NCBI RefSeq assembly: GCF_013314895.1
Contig: NZ_JABTYE010000003.1
Location: 271,265 to 335,264 of the forward strand
DNA: 64,000 bases
Reading direction: 5' to 3'
Source of the DNA: Cupriavidus gilardii
GTDB lineage: Bacteria > Pseudomonadota > Gammaproteobacteria > Burkholderiales > Burkholderiaceae
The notes below the pieces were generated by a model. The model was not told the origin of the DNA. It worked only from the letters and a program-made list of their open reading frames with translations, and did no database searches. Both the position numbers and the translations under genes were made by a program. Numbering within the stretch: the stretch's first letter is position 1; each line of letters opens with the position of its first letter. Below are positions 52,782 through 62,437 of the stretch, piece by piece.

Positions 52782-55373
52782 TCAAACCGTCACCGTATCC
52801 GCCACCCCCTTGAAATCCTCGATCTGATCGAAGTTCATGTAGCGGTAGATCTTGTCGCCATTGGCGTTGAGCACGCCCATGTCGGCCATGTACTCCTCCT
52901 TGGTCGGGATGCGACCGAGGCGCGAGCAGATGGCGGCCAGTTCCGCCGAGCCCAGATATACGTTGGTGTTCTTGCCCAGGCGGTTCGGGAAGTTGCGGGT
53001 CGAGGTCGACATCACGGTCGCGCCTTCGCGCACCTGGGCCTGGTTGCCCATGCACAGCGAGCAGCCCGGCATTTCGGTACGCGCACCGGCGGTGCCGAAC
53101 ACGCCGTAGTGGCCTTCCTCGGTCAGCTGCTTCTGGTCCATCTTGGTCGGCGGGGCGACCCACAGCTTGACCGGGATGTCGCGCTTGCCTTCCAGCAGCT
53201 TGGACGCGGCGCGGAAGTGGCCGATGTTGGTCATGCAGCTGCCGATGAACACTTCGTCGATCTTGGCGCCGGCGACGTCGGACAGGGTCTTCACGTCGTC
53301 CGGGTCATTCGGGCAGGCGACGATCGGCTCGTGCACGTCGGCCAGATCGATTTCGATCACGGCGGCGTACTCGGCGTCGGCGTCCGGCTCGAGCAGCTTC
53401 GGATCGGCCAGCCAGGCTTCCATGGCCTTGATCCGGCGCGACAGGCTGCGGGCGTCCTGATAACCCTCGGCGATCATCCACTTCAGCAGCGTGATGTTGC
53501 TGTTGATGTATTCGATGATCGGTTCCTTGTTCAGGCGCACCGTGCAGCCGGCGGCCGAACGCTCGGCCGAAGCGTCGGACAGTTCGAACGCTTGCTCGAC
53601 CTTCAGGTCGGGCAGGCCTTCGATTTCGAGGATGCGGCCCGAGAAGATGTTCTTTTTGCCCTGCTTGGCGACGGTCAGCAGACCCTGCTTGATCGCGTAC
53701 AGCGGAATCGCGTTCACCAGGTCACGCAGCGTGACGCCCGGCTGCATCTTGCCCTTGAAGCGGACCAGCACCGATTCCGGCATGTCCAGCGGCATCACGC
53801 CGGTGGCAGCGGCAAACGCCACCAGGCCCGAGCCGGCCGGGAAGCTGATGCCGATCGGGAAGCGGGTGTGCGAGTCGCCGCCGGTGCCGACGGTGTCGGG
53901 CAGCAGCATGCGGTTCAGCCACGAGTGGATGACGCCGTCGCCCGGGCGCAGCGAGATGCCGCCGCGGGTGCTGATGAATTGCGGCAGCGTGTGGTGCGTC
54001 TTGACGTCGACCGGCTTCGGATAGGCGGCGGTGTGGCAGAACGACTGCATCACCAGGTCGGCCGAGAAGCCCAGGCAGGCCAGGTCCTTCAGCTCGTCGC
54101 GGGTCATCGGGCCGGTGGTGTCCTGCGAGCCGACCGAGGTCATCTTCGGTTCGCAGTAGGTGCCCGGGCGGATGCCCTTGCCTTCCGGCAGGCCGCAGGC
54201 GCGGCCGACCATCTTCTGCGCCAGCGTGTAGCCCTTGCCGGTGTCCGCCGGGTTCTGCGGCAGGCGGAACAGCGTCGACGGGGCCAGACCCAGCGCTTCG
54301 CGCGCCTTGGCGGTCAGGCCGCGGCCGATGATCAGCGGAATGCGGCCGCCGGCGCGCACTTCGTCGAACAGCACCTCGGACTTGACCTGGAATTCGGCGA
54401 TGACTTCGCCGTTCTTCAGCGCCTTGCCTTCATACGGGCGCAGCTCGATCACGTCGCCCATTTCCATCTTCGACACGTCGAGCTCGATCGGCAGCGCGCC
54501 GGCGTCTTCCATCGTGTTGTAGAAGATCGGGGCGATCTTGCCGCCCAGGCACACGCCGCCAAAGCGCTTGTTCGGCACGAAGGGGATGTCTTCGCCGGTG
54601 AACCACAGCACCGAGTTGGTGGCGGACTTGCGGCTCGAGCCGGTACCGACCACGTCGCCGACGTAGGCGACCAGGTGGCCCTTCTCCTTCAGCGATTCGA
54701 TGAACTTGACCGGGCCGCGCTTGCCGTCTTCCTCGGGCTGGAACGCGGCGCCTTCGCGCTTGTTCTTCAGCATCGCCAGCGCGTGCAGCGGGATGTCGGG
54801 GCGGGTGGTGGCGTCCGGGGCCGGCGACAGGTCGTCGGTATTGGTTTCGCCCGGGACCTTGAACACGGTCACGGTCAGGCTTTGCGGGACTTCCGGACGG
54901 CTGGTGAACCATTCGGCGTCGGCCCAGCTTTGCAGCACGGCGCGCGCGTTGGCATTGCCCTTGTCGGCCTTCTCCTTGACGTCGTGGAAGGCGTCGAACA
55001 TCAGCAGGGTCTTCTTCAGCGCGTCGGCGGCCACGGTGCCGACTTCGGCGTCGTCCAGCAGTTCGATCAGCGGCGAGATGTTGTAGCCGCCCAGCATCGT
55101 GCCGAGCAGTTCGGTAGCACGGGCGCGGCTGATCAGCGCGCAAGTTTCCTTGCCCAGGGCGACGGCGGCCAGGTAAGAGGCCTTGACCTTGGCGGCGTCG
55201 TCCACGCCGGCGGGCACGCGGTAGGTAATCAGTTCCAGCAGGGTCTGCTCTTCGCCGGCGGGCGGGTTCTTCAGCAGTTCGATCAGTTCGGCGGTCTGCT
55301 GCGCGGACAGCGGCAGCGGAGGAATGCCAAGCGCGGCGCGTTCGGCGACATGGGCGCGATAGTTTTCGAGCAT
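52782..55373 (-). CDS. acnB: Bifunctional aconitate hydratase B / 2-methylisocitrate dehydratase
   Basis: TCA-cycle enzyme interconverting citrate and isocitrate through a 4Fe-4S cluster. The 863-aa product has the AcnB order: N-terminal HEAT-like domain ([20 protein letters not shown]), swivel domain with [19 protein letters not shown], then the catalytic domains with [37 protein letters not shown] and [10 protein letters not shown] supplying the cluster cysteines. I use ATG 55373, the conserved family start, not the GTG at 55406. A GntR-type palindrome lies upstream and a terminator downstream, so it is monocistronic. Confidence 0.97.
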   Translation of the reverse strand: MLENYRAHVAERAALGIPPLPLSAQQTAELIELLKNPPAGEEQTLLELITYRVPAGVDDAAKVKASYLAAVALGKETCALISRARATELLGTMLGGYNISPLIELLDDAEVGTVAADALKKTLLMFDAFHDVKEKADKGNANARAVLQSWADAEWFTSRPEVPQSLTVTVFKVPGETNTDDLSPAPDATTRPDIPLHALAMLKNKREGAAFQPEEDGKRGPVKFIESLKEKGHLVAYVGDVVGTGSSRKSATNSVLWFTGEDIPFVPNKRFGGVCLGGKIAPIFYNTMEDAGALPIELDVSKMEMGDVIELRPYEGKALKNGEVIAEFQVKSEVLFDEVRAGGRIPLIIGRGLTAKAREALGLAPSTLFRLPQNPADTGKGYTLAQKMVGRACGLPEGKGIRPGTYCEPKMTSVGSQDTTGPMTRDELKDLACLGFSADLVMQSFCHTAAYPKPVDVKTHHTLPQFISTRGGISLRPGDGVIHSWLNRMLLPDTVGTGGDSHTRFPIGISFPAGSGLVAFAAATGVMPLDMPESVLVRFKGKMQPGVTLRDLVNAIPLYAIKQGLLTVAKQGKKNIFSGRILEIEGLPDLKVEQAFELSDASAERSAAGCTVRLNKEPIIEYINSNITLLKWMIAEGYQDARSLSRRIKAMEAWLADPKLLEPDADAEYAAVIEIDLADVHEPIVACPNDPDDVKTLSDVAGAKIDEVFIGSCMTNIGHFRAASKLLEGKRDIPVKLWVAPPTKMDQKQLTEEGHYGVFGTAGARTEMPGCSLCMGNQAQVREGATVMSTSTRNFPNRLGKNTNVYLGSAELAAICSRLGRIPTKEEYMADMGVLNANGDKIYRYMNFDQIEDFKGVADTVTV

Positions 55374-55451
55374 AGGAGCCTGCGGGGTAATAGGGTTAAG
55401 AAACACCGTTGTGGTCGCGATTGTACGCTCAACGCCGGTCCTCGGTCAAAC

Positions 55452-55472
55452 GTCTTATATCTTATATAAGAC
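55452..55472. promoter_or_regulatory. GntR/FadR-type operator upstream of acnB
   Basis: GTCTTATA-N5-TATAAGAC (21 bp) contains the perfect 12-bp palindrome TCTTATATAAGA (55460-55471), 80-100 bp upstream of acnB. Similar palindromes precede TCA-cycle genes of Betaproteobacteria and are attributed to GntR-family regulators. The rest of 55374-55612 shows nothing clear. Confidence 0.65.
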
Positions 55473-55612
55473 TTAGGACTGACGGCTGCGCAACAGTGCC
55501 TCGGCGTTACCGGGTGTAACGGCCGTAAGTCGTTGGCAGCAAAGGGAAACGGCGGGCCACGGCCGCCCGCGCGCGAGGTACAACGGAGGCTGCCGAATCA
55601 TGGGAGAACGGT

Positions 55613-56107
55613 GTGAATACAGCGATTTTTGCCCTGCGCCGAGGGCTGGCTTTGATGGCCATGTGCGGCGCGACGATGCTGGCCGCTCAGGCCCAGGCGC
55701 AGCCGGTCGAATCGGGGCCGATGACGGTGGCCGGCACGCTGGTCGTCAACGGTCCGGTGACCGTGCAGGGGCCGGTCGAGGTCGACGGCCGCGTGCGGGT
55801 ACGCGGACCCGTGACCGGACAGTGGTTCGAGACCGACGACGGCCCGTCGATGCGCGGCGCGCCGCAGCGGACCTTCAACGGCCCGCTGACCGTGCATGGT
55901 CCCTTGCGCGTGCAGGGCGACCTGATCGTCAATGGCCCGCTGGAAGCCGCCGGACCGATTCGTGCCGCGCGCATCCGTGCCGACGGGCCGGCGCGGCAGC
56001 GGCAATACGGCGACGATCGCCGCGGCTATCCGCCTGCATACCAGCGCGACTATCCGGACCAGCCGTACGAGGGGCGAGGCTACGACGGATATGGCTACGG
56101 GCGCTGA
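55613..56107 (+). CDS. Secreted hexapeptide-repeat protein (bactofilin/beta-helix-like)
   Basis: A 164-aa exported protein: signal peptide (ALMAMCGATMLAAQAQAQ) followed by GPxxVx-type repeats, for example GPMTVAGTLVVNGPVTVQGP and NGPLTVHGPLRVQGDLIVNG, that should coil as a small right-handed beta-helix, and a Tyr/Arg/Asp-rich tail ending YDGYGYGR. It starts at GTG 55613 after GGGAGAACG. Not similar to a family I can name; a surface or polymer-forming role is suggested by the fold only. Confidence 0.75.
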   Translation: MNTAIFALRRGLALMAMCGATMLAAQAQAQPVESGPMTVAGTLVVNGPVTVQGPVEVDGRVRVRGPVTGQWFETDDGPSMRGAPQRTFNGPLTVHGPLRVQGDLIVNGPLEAAGPIRAARIRADGPARQRQYGDDRRGYPPAYQRDYPDQPYEGRGYDGYGYGR

Positions 56108-56120
56108 GGCACGCTGACAG

Positions 56121-56170
56121 CGGCTGCCACCCGCTGCCACCCGCTGCCACCCGCTGTCACCCGCTGTCAC
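56121..56170. repeat. 10-bp minisatellite
   Basis: Five adjacent units of CCGCTGCCAC (last two CCGCTGTCAC), beginning 14 bp after the stop of the secreted repeat protein and ending in CCGTTAAAC, between two convergent genes. Confidence 0.85.
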
Positions 56171-56217
56171 CCGTTAAACCGACTCACACGCGTTGATCGG
56201 CGCCCCGGCTGCCCTTC

Positions 56218-57453
56218 TTACTCGGGCAGCACCTCGAACGCCAGCACCTGCGTGATCTGGCTCGCGTTGAAGTTGTTGTCCGAGACCAGCACCAGGCTGT
56301 CGCGGCCGTTGGGCAGCTTCGGGCCCCACGCCATGCCCTCGATGTTGTCGACGGTCTTGAGCCCCAACGTATTGAGGTTCTGCACCAGCCGTTTCTGCAC
56401 CGGCACGTAGCTGGCGCCGGTCAGCCGGTCCAGGCTGCGCACGTCCGTCGCGCCGCGGATATCGATCTGGTACAGCCGCACATAGGTGGTGAAATTGCCG
56501 TCGGCGCCCTGCACGCCGGCGCGCTCCAGCGTCAGCAGCCGGTTGTCGTCGATCGCCAGGATCTCCGTCACGCCGTTGTCGGCGCTGCGCCCCGGGGCGG
56601 GCGCCGCCGGAATCGGGTCCAGCGGATAGACATACTGCGCCAGCACGTTGCCGTTGCGGTCATAGCGCAGCAGCCGCGACACCGAGCCGGACGAGGGCGT
56701 CGGCAACGCGCCGTCCTGATACAGCGGCCCTTCCATGCTGACCCACAGCGACTTGCCGTCGGCGGACAGCGACAGCCCCTCGAACGTTGCGTTGTTGCGC
56801 GAGCCGGACTCCTGCGTCGGCGACATCCTGAACGCGGGCGGCAGCGGCAAGGCCCCGGTCAGCGTGCCATCCGTGCGGGCCCGGGCGACGAAGGGGTCGA
56901 GGCCGAGCGCGCGATCGCCCTCGCTGGTCCACCACAAGCTGCTGGTGGAGGGATCGAAGCGGATTGCCTCGGGATCGGGCACGACGCCGCCGGCCGCGCG
57001 GTTCGGATAGGCGCTGCCGTCGGCCTGCCGCAGCGTCACCACGCTGGCGATCTGCACCGGCTCCAGCCGATTCAGGTCATAGCTGAGCCGCGCTGTATAG
57101 AAGCGGGCGGGCTGCTTGTCCGAGCGGTCGTCCGAGACCAGATACCAGAGCCGGGCCGCGGGATCGTAGTCGACGCCGGACAGGCCGCCCACCGTGGTGC
57201 CGCCGACCTGCAGGTCGTTGGGCAGCGTCTGCTCGCCGATCAGCCGGACCGCGCCGACCGAGCGCCGCAGGCTGTCGCCGTTGTCGTCATCGCCCCCGCA
57301 GGCGGCCAGCAACGCCGCTGACATGACGAGTGCGGCGAGCCCCAGGCCCCGGACCCCGGCACCGCGGGCGGGCGCGATACCCGGGCGCTCGACACCAGGT
57401 TCGGCGACAGGCTCAATGGAAGGATCGGCGGGACGGACGGCGGGACGGCGCAT
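56218..57453 (-). CDS. Esterase-like-activity-of-phytase family lipoprotein
   Basis: A 411-aa beta-propeller-like protein. The N terminus carries a lipobox (VMSAALLAACGG, about residue 45) after a longish leader. The body fits the esterase-like phytase domain: GGLSGVDYDPAARLWYLVSD, VPDPEAIRFDPSTSSLWWTS, ATFEGLSLSADGKSLWVSME and GLKTVDNIEGMAWGPKLPNG. ATG 57453 follows GGAGAG. Outer-membrane or periplasmic location is likely; phosphate release is a family-level guess. Confidence 0.85.
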   Translation of the reverse strand: MRRPAVRPADPSIEPVAEPGVERPGIAPARGAGVRGLGLAALVMSAALLAACGGDDDNGDSLRRSVGAVRLIGEQTLPNDLQVGGTTVGGLSGVDYDPAARLWYLVSDDRSDKQPARFYTARLSYDLNRLEPVQIASVVTLRQADGSAYPNRAAGGVVPDPEAIRFDPSTSSLWWTSEGDRALGLDPFVARARTDGTLTGALPLPPAFRMSPTQESGSRNNATFEGLSLSADGKSLWVSMEGPLYQDGALPTPSSGSVSRLLRYDRNGNVLAQYVYPLDPIPAAPAPGRSADNGVTEILAIDDNRLLTLERAGVQGADGNFTTYVRLYQIDIRGATDVRSLDRLTGASYVPVQKRLVQNLNTLGLKTVDNIEGMAWGPKLPNGRDSLVLVSDNNFNASQITQVLAFEVLPE

Positions 57454-57704
57454 GCGCAGGCTCTCCAGGGACCAGATCCCGCGAGTCTGGCGCCGCGCAA
57501 TGACCCGCCGATGACAGTCCGGCCGCAGCCCGCTCAAGTTCCGCCGCCCGGCAACGTTAACCCATGTGATGACCGTCCGCCGCCGCCGACGGTCGCTCCC
57601 GTTCGGCTCAAACGGCCAAGCTGAGCGGGTTTCCCCCTTTTTTTCGGCCCATTGCCCGCCACCGATTCACCCAGAATGGCGTGGCATTCCGATACAGGCA
57701 TCTC

Positions 57705-58184
57705 ATGGCGAAAACGCTCACGACTCCCCAGGCATCCGGCTCCAGCAAGCGCGGGGTGCTGATTCTCGCCGGTGTCGCGGTCGCGGCCGTGCTGGGCGCG
57801 GGAAGTTTCTTCCTCGGCAGCCTGCTGAACAACCGCGCACCCGCCGCGCCGGCCGCGCCCGTGGTTCCGGCGCCGATCTTCGTCGCCCTCGACGCCTTCA
57901 CGGTCAACCTGAAGGGCGAGGACGGCGACCGCTTCTTGCACACCGGCCTGTCGGTCAAGGTAGCCGACACGCAGACGCAGTCGCGCATCGCCGAATACCT
58001 GCCGGAGGCACGCAGCCGCATTCTGCTGTTGCTGTCGGCCAAGCAGCCGCCGGAGCTGTCGACCGTCGAGGGCAAGCAGAAGCTCGCCGAAGAAATCAAG
58101 CAGGCGCTGGCAAAGCCGTTCGCACCGGCCCTGCCGAGCCAACAGATTGTGGATGTCCTGTTCACTTCCTTCGTGGTGCAGTAA
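57705..58184 (+). CDS. fliL: Flagellar basal-body protein FliL
   Basis: Single-pass inner-membrane protein around the stator and rotor; supports motor torque. 159 aa: cytoplasmic tail, a transmembrane helix (VLILAGVAVAAVLGAGSFFL), an Ala/Pro linker, and the periplasmic domain with FVALDAFTVNLKGEDGDRFL and LPSQQIVDVLFTSFVVQ. ATG 57705. First gene of the fliLMNOPQR operon, so the promoter lies in 57540-57700. Confidence 0.95.
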   Translation: MAKTLTTPQASGSSKRGVLILAGVAVAAVLGAGSFFLGSLLNNRAPAAPAAPVVPAPIFVALDAFTVNLKGEDGDRFLHTGLSVKVADTQTQSRIAEYLPEARSRILLLLSAKQPPELSTVEGKQKLAEEIKQALAKPFAPALPSQQIVDVLFTSFVVQ

Positions 58185-58325
58185 GCCCGTGCCCTGCCCC
58201 GCTTGCCAACCCGATATGAAGCCGACCACCCGACTCTCGCCCGCCGATGCGCACCTCGCGCGCGCCCAGGCCGGCGTGCGTGCGGCGCTTCTCTAATCCA
58301 GTCGTTCATTGGGGCAGGACACTAA

Positions 58326-59333
58326 ATGGCTTACGACAAGTTCCTTTCGCAGGACGAAGTAGACGAGCTGCTCAAGGGCGTATCCGGCGAAGCCGACACG
58401 CCCGAGGCCACCGCACCGGTCGCCGAAGACGGCGTGCGGCCCTACAACCTGGCGACCCAGGAGCGCATCGTCCGCGGCCGGCTGCATACGCTGGAGATCA
58501 TCAACGAGCGTTTTGCGCGCCAGCTGCGCACGGCGCTGTTCAACTTCATCCGCCGCGGCGCGGATATCTCGGTCGGCTCGATCCGCATCGAGAAGTACGG
58601 CGAGTTCGTGCGCAATCTGCCGGTGCCGACCAACCTGAATCTGGTCCACATGAAGCCGCTGCGGGGTACCGCGCTGTTCGTGTTCGATCCGAATCTGGTG
58701 TTCCTGGTCGTCGATAACCTGTTCGGCGGCGATGGACGCTTCCATACGCGCGTCGAGGGCCGCGACTTCACGCAGACCGAGCAACGCATCATCCGCCGCA
58801 TGCTGGATCTGGCGCTGGCCAGCTACGGCCACGCCTGGCAGGCGGTCCATCCGATCGAGTTCGAATACGTTCGCTCGGAGATGCACACCAAGTTCGCCAA
58901 CATCGCGATCCCCAACGAGGTCGTGGTGACCACCGCCTTCCATATCGAACTGGGCGCGGTCGGCGGACAGATGCATGTCTGCTTCCCGTACTCGATGATC
59001 GAGCCGGTGCGCGATCTGCTGATGAATCCGCTGCAGGATGAAGTCGAGGTCGACAAGCGCTGGCTGCAGCAGCTGTCGCAACAGCTGCGCGCCGCGGAAG
59101 TGGAACTGGTGGCCGAATTCGCCCATTTGCGCAGCACCGTGGCTGAAGTGCTGGCGCTGCGCGCCGGCGACGTGCTGCCGATCGAGCTGCCCGAGAACGT
59201 GATCGGCAAGGTCGACGGCGTGCCGGTCATGCAGTGCAGCTACGGCACGATGAACGGCCAGTACGCGCTGCGTGTGCAGCGCATGTTCAATCATCAAGAC
59301 AGCGATTCCAACAAGGAAACCGACCATGACTGA
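58326..59333 (+). CDS. fliM: Flagellar motor switch protein FliM
   Basis: C-ring protein that binds phospho-CheY and sets rotation. 335 aa: the N-terminal CheY-binding peptide (KFLSQDEVDELLKGVSGE), the middle domain with TLEIINERFARQLRTALFNF and GSIRIEKYGEFVRNLPVPTN, then a C-terminal SpoA domain (LRAGDVLPIELPENVIGKVD). Its stop overlaps fliN by 8 bp. Confidence 0.97.
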   Translation: MAYDKFLSQDEVDELLKGVSGEADTPEATAPVAEDGVRPYNLATQERIVRGRLHTLEIINERFARQLRTALFNFIRRGADISVGSIRIEKYGEFVRNLPVPTNLNLVHMKPLRGTALFVFDPNLVFLVVDNLFGGDGRFHTRVEGRDFTQTEQRIIRRMLDLALASYGHAWQAVHPIEFEYVRSEMHTKFANIAIPNEVVVTTAFHIELGAVGGQMHVCFPYSMIEPVRDLLMNPLQDEVEVDKRWLQQLSQQLRAAEVELVAEFAHLRSTVAEVLALRAGDVLPIELPENVIGKVDGVPVMQCSYGTMNGQYALRVQRMFNHQDSDSNKETDHD

Positions 59334-59766
59334 CGGCAAAGAGGACAAGCCGGCCGATCCGATGGACGACTGGGCGAGCGCCCTGGCCGAGCAAACCAGC
59401 GCGACTGCTGCGCCGGCCGCCGCCACCGCCACGGCGGCTGCAGCCACGCCCGCGGCCGCCACGGTTTTCCAGCCGCTGGAGCGCGAAGCGTCGAGCGGCT
59501 TCCACAACGATATCGAGATGATTCTCGATATCCCGGTGCAACTGACGGTCGAACTGGGCCGCACCAAGGTACCGATCAAGAGCCTGCTGCAACTGGCGCA
59601 AGGTTCGGTGGTCGAGCTCGACGGCCTGGCCGGCGAGCCGATGGACGTGCTGGTCAACGGCTATCTGATCGCGCAGGGCGAGGTGGTGGTGGTCAACGAC
59701 AAGTTCGGCATCCGCCTGACCGACATCATCACGCCGTCCGAACGCATCCGGAAGCTGAACAAATGA
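59326..59766 (+). CDS. fliN: Flagellar motor switch protein FliN
   Basis: C-ring SpoA-domain protein that completes the switch and docks export cargo. 146 aa; Ala/Thr-rich N-terminal half, then [20 protein letters not shown] and [23 protein letters not shown] 59326 overlaps the end of fliM (8 bp), and its stop overlaps the fliO start by 4 bp. Confidence 0.97.
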   Translation: MTDGKEDKPADPMDDWASALAEQTSATAAPAAATATAAAATPAAATVFQPLEREASSGFHNDIEMILDIPVQLTVELGRTKVPIKSLLQLAQGSVVELDGLAGEPMDVLVNGYLIAQGEVVVVNDKFGIRLTDIITPSERIRKLNK

Positions 59767-60314
59767 AACCCGCTCGGGGCCGCGCATGGCGGTCCGCGCC
59801 GGGCACGCGGTCGTACGCTGCCCGCTGGATCTGCGCTGCGGCCGCCGGCCTGCCCGCCTTCGCGCACGCAGCCGATGCCGTGACCAGCGCGACCGGCGCC
59901 GGCGCGCTGGCGCAGGCCGGTCTCGGCCTGTTCGCGATCATCGCGCTGATCCTGGGCCTTGCCTGGCTGGCGCGCCGCGCCGGTCTGGTGCGGCATGTGC
60001 AGGGCGGCCTGATGAAGGTGGTCGGCAGCACCAGCCTGGGCGCACGCCAGCGCCTGCTGCTGGTCGAGGTCGGCGATACCTGGCTGGTGCTCGGTGTCAG
60101 CGCCGGCGAAATCCGCACGCTGCATACCCTGCCGGCCGGCTCCGCCTCCCCTGGCGAGGCGATCGCCGGCATCGGTGGCATGGGCGGCGGCATGGGCAGC
60201 ACCCACACGTCGCCCCAGGCCCCGTTTGGCGACAAGGCCACCTTTGCACAGAAGCTGCTGCGCTCGATGCAGCAGAACCTGCAACAAACCCTGCAACAGA
60301 CCCCGAAGTCATGA
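59763..60314 (+). CDS. fliO: Flagellar biosynthetic protein FliO
   Basis: Accessory membrane protein of the flagellar type III export gate. 183 aa with an Arg-rich start, a transmembrane helix ([20 protein letters not shown]) and a small cytoplasmic beta domain ([20 protein letters not shown]). The C-terminal Gln-rich end ([11 protein letters not shown]) is variable in the family. Overlaps fliN and fliP by 4 bp each. Confidence 0.9.
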   Translation: MKPARGRAWRSAPGTRSYAARWICAAAAGLPAFAHAADAVTSATGAGALAQAGLGLFAIIALILGLAWLARRAGLVRHVQGGLMKVVGSTSLGARQRLLLVEVGDTWLVLGVSAGEIRTLHTLPAGSASPGEAIAGIGGMGGGMGSTHTSPQAPFGDKATFAQKLLRSMQQNLQQTLQQTPKS

Positions 60315-61099
60315 ACACCCTGTACGCCGCCAGCCGGCGTCGGTCCGCAGCGCCGCTGACGCTGGCGCTCGGCCTGCTGCTGGCCGCCGCGCTCGCGCTC
60401 GGCACCGACCCCGCCGCCGCGCAGGCCCTGCCAGGCGTGGTCAGCCGCCCCGGTCCGGGCGGCAGCCAGACCTGGTCCCTGTCGGTCCAGACGCTGGTCC
60501 TGCTGACCTCGCTGTCCTTCCTGCCGGCCGCGCTGCTGATGATGACGGGCTTCACTCGCGTGGTGATCGTGCTCGGTCTGCTGCGCACCGCGCTCGGCAC
60601 CGCCACCTCGCCGCCGAACCAGGTGCTGATCGGCCTGTCGCTGTTCCTGACGTTCTTCGTGATGTCGCCGGTGCTGGACCGCGTCTACACCGACGCCTAC
60701 AAGCCGCTGTCGGAGAACCGCATCAGCCTGGAGCAGGCCGCCGAGCGCGCCGCCGCGCCGATGAAGGCCTTCATGCTGAAGCAGACCCGCGAGAAGGACC
60801 TGGCCCTGTTTGCGCAGATGGCCAGGACGCCGGAGATGCAGGGCCCGGAGGACGTGCCGCTGCGCGTGCTGGTGCCGGCCTTCGTCACCAGCGAGCTGAA
60901 GACAGCGTTCCAGATCGGCTTCACGATCTTCATCCCGTTCCTGATCATCGACCTGGTGGTGGCCAGCGTGCTGATGGCGATGGGCATGATGATGGTGCCG
61001 CCCGCGACGATCTCGCTGCCGTTCAAGCTGATGCTGTTCGTGCTGGTCGATGGCTGGCAGCTGCTGCTCGGCTCGCTGGCGCAGAGCTTCCTCACCTGA
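60311..61099 (+). CDS. fliP: Flagellar export-gate protein FliP
   Basis: Forms the core pore of the export gate with FliQ and FliR. 262 aa: cleavable signal peptide ([20 protein letters not shown]), then [60 protein letters not shown] and the C-terminal signature [20 protein letters not shown]. Start ATG 60311 overlaps fliO. Confidence 0.97.
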   Translation: MNTLYAASRRRSAAPLTLALGLLLAAALALGTDPAAAQALPGVVSRPGPGGSQTWSLSVQTLVLLTSLSFLPAALLMMTGFTRVVIVLGLLRTALGTATSPPNQVLIGLSLFLTFFVMSPVLDRVYTDAYKPLSENRISLEQAAERAAAPMKAFMLKQTREKDLALFAQMARTPEMQGPEDVPLRVLVPAFVTSELKTAFQIGFTIFIPFLIIDLVVASVLMAMGMMMVPPATISLPFKLMLFVLVDGWQLLLGSLAQSFLT

Positions 61100-61159
61100 T
61101 GTCACAGACCCTCCACGCCTGATGTTTCTCGCCGACCTCGCAAGCGCATCGGAGCCCAA

Positions 61160-61429
61160 ATGACGCCGGAAACCGTAATGACCATCGCCACCCAGGCGAT
61201 GAAGATGACGCTGCTGCTGGCCGGCCCGCTGCTGCTGGTCGCGCTGGTGGCCGGCCTGGCGATCAGCCTGTTCCAGGCCGCCACGCAGATCAACGAAATG
61301 ACCCTGTCGTTCATTCCCAAGCTGCTGGCGCTGTTCATCACGCTGGTGCTGGTGGGGCCGTGGATGATCAACACCTTCGTCGACTACATGCGCGAGGTGT
61401 TCGAAAGCATTCCGGGTCTGGTGCGCTGA
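61160..61429 (+). CDS. fliQ: Flagellar export-gate protein FliQ
   Basis: An 89-aa two-helix hairpin protein of the export gate: MTPETVMTIATQAMKMTLLL, GLAISLFQAATQINEMTLSF and PKLLALFITLVLVGPWMINT. GGAG precedes ATG 61160. Sixty bp after fliP. Confidence 0.96.
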   Translation: MTPETVMTIATQAMKMTLLLAGPLLLVALVAGLAISLFQAATQINEMTLSFIPKLLALFITLVLVGPWMINTFVDYMREVFESIPGLVR

Positions 61430-61501
61430 TTCGGCCAGCACGGACACGGATAACGTCAACCACAACGACAGCATAACCACAGCGACCGCGGAGGCGACAC
61501 G

Positions 61502-62287
61502 ATGGTATCGGTGACCACGGCCCAGCTCTACGAATGGATCGCGGCCTTTTTGTGGCCGCTGTTCCGGCTGCTTGCGCTGATCGCCACCGCGCCGCTGTTC
61601 GGCGAGAACACCATTCCGCGGCAGGCCAAGATTGGTCTGGCCGCGCTGATCGCGATCGCGATCTCGCCGACCATCGACAATCTGCCGGTGGTGCCGATCT
61701 ATTCCTTCGACGGCTTCCTGCTGATCCTCAACGAGATCGGCGTCGGCATCGCGCTCGGCTTCACGATGCGGCTGGTATTCGCCGCGGTCGAGTACGCCGG
61801 CGAAATCATCGGCCTGCAGATGGGCCTGTCGTTCGCGTCGTTCTTCGATCCAGGCGCCGGCGGCCAGACCATGGTTCTGGGACGCTTTCTCGGCATCGTC
61901 GCGATGCTGCTGTTTCTGGCGATGGATGGCCATCTGCTGATGCTGGCCACGCTGGTCGACAGCTTCTCGGCGCTGCCGATCGGCGGCACGCCATTGTCGG
62001 CCGAAGGCTGGGCCGCCGTGGCACGTGCCGGTGGCACGGTGTTCTCCTCGGGTCTGCTGCTCGCGCTGCCGCTGGTGGCGGCGCTGCTGACGCTGAATCT
62101 GGTGATGGGCATCCTGAACCGCGCATCGCCGCAGCTGTCGATCTTCGCGGTCGGCTTCCCGGTCACGCTGGCCGGCGGCCTGCTGCTGCTGATGCTGGTG
62201 ATGCCGCAGATGAACGTATATATGTCGCATCTGATCGAGACCGGCCTGTCGTCGCTGGAAAGCGTACTGGGCCAGCTGGCGCGCTGA
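61502..62287 (+). CDS. fliR: Flagellar export-gate protein FliR
   Basis: Completes the FliPQR gate. 261 aa with six or so membrane segments, including WPLFRLLALIATAPLFGENT, GVGIALGFTMRLVFAAVEYA, GLQMGLSFASFFDPGAGGQT and the C-terminal hydrophobic LLLLMLVMPQMNVYMSHLIE. GGAGG precedes ATG 61502. Last gene of the operon; its stop lies in a tandem 17-bp repeat. Confidence 0.97.
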   Translation: MVSVTTAQLYEWIAAFLWPLFRLLALIATAPLFGENTIPRQAKIGLAALIAIAISPTIDNLPVVPIYSFDGFLLILNEIGVGIALGFTMRLVFAAVEYAGEIIGLQMGLSFASFFDPGAGGQTMVLGRFLGIVAMLLFLAMDGHLLMLATLVDSFSALPIGGTPLSAEGWAAVARAGGTVFSSGLLLALPLVAALLTLNLVMGILNRASPQLSIFAVGFPVTLAGGLLLLMLVMPQMNVYMSHLIETGLSSLESVLGQLAR

Positions 62288-62315
62288 TCCCGCGCTTTCG
62301 CTGATCCCGTGCTTT
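62282..62315 (+). repeat. Tandem 17-bp repeat at the fliR stop
   Basis: CGCTGATCCCGCGCTTT is followed at once by CGCTGATCCCGTGCTTT, one mismatch. The first copy contains the fliR TGA stop. Likely a small replication-slippage duplication. Confidence 0.8.
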
Positions 62316-62437
62316 AGGCCGGGCGCCAATCGCGATAAGCTGCGGCCGCATTCGAACGCCGCGTCGAGGCCAATCCCTTACGCTTGGGGCCGTGCCGCCT
62401 GCCGGCGGCGTTCCCCTTGCCAAGGATCGATCAGCCC

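Noticed and set aside
53109..55469. 786-codon plus-strand ORF
   Set aside because: Antisense to acnB; the GC-rich third positions suppress stops.
57540..57704. Sigma-28 or FlhDC promoter of fliL
   Set aside because: No convincing consensus could be fixed by eye.
59729..62329. 866-codon minus-strand ORF, Gln/Arg/His-rich
   Set aside because: Antisense to fliN-fliR.
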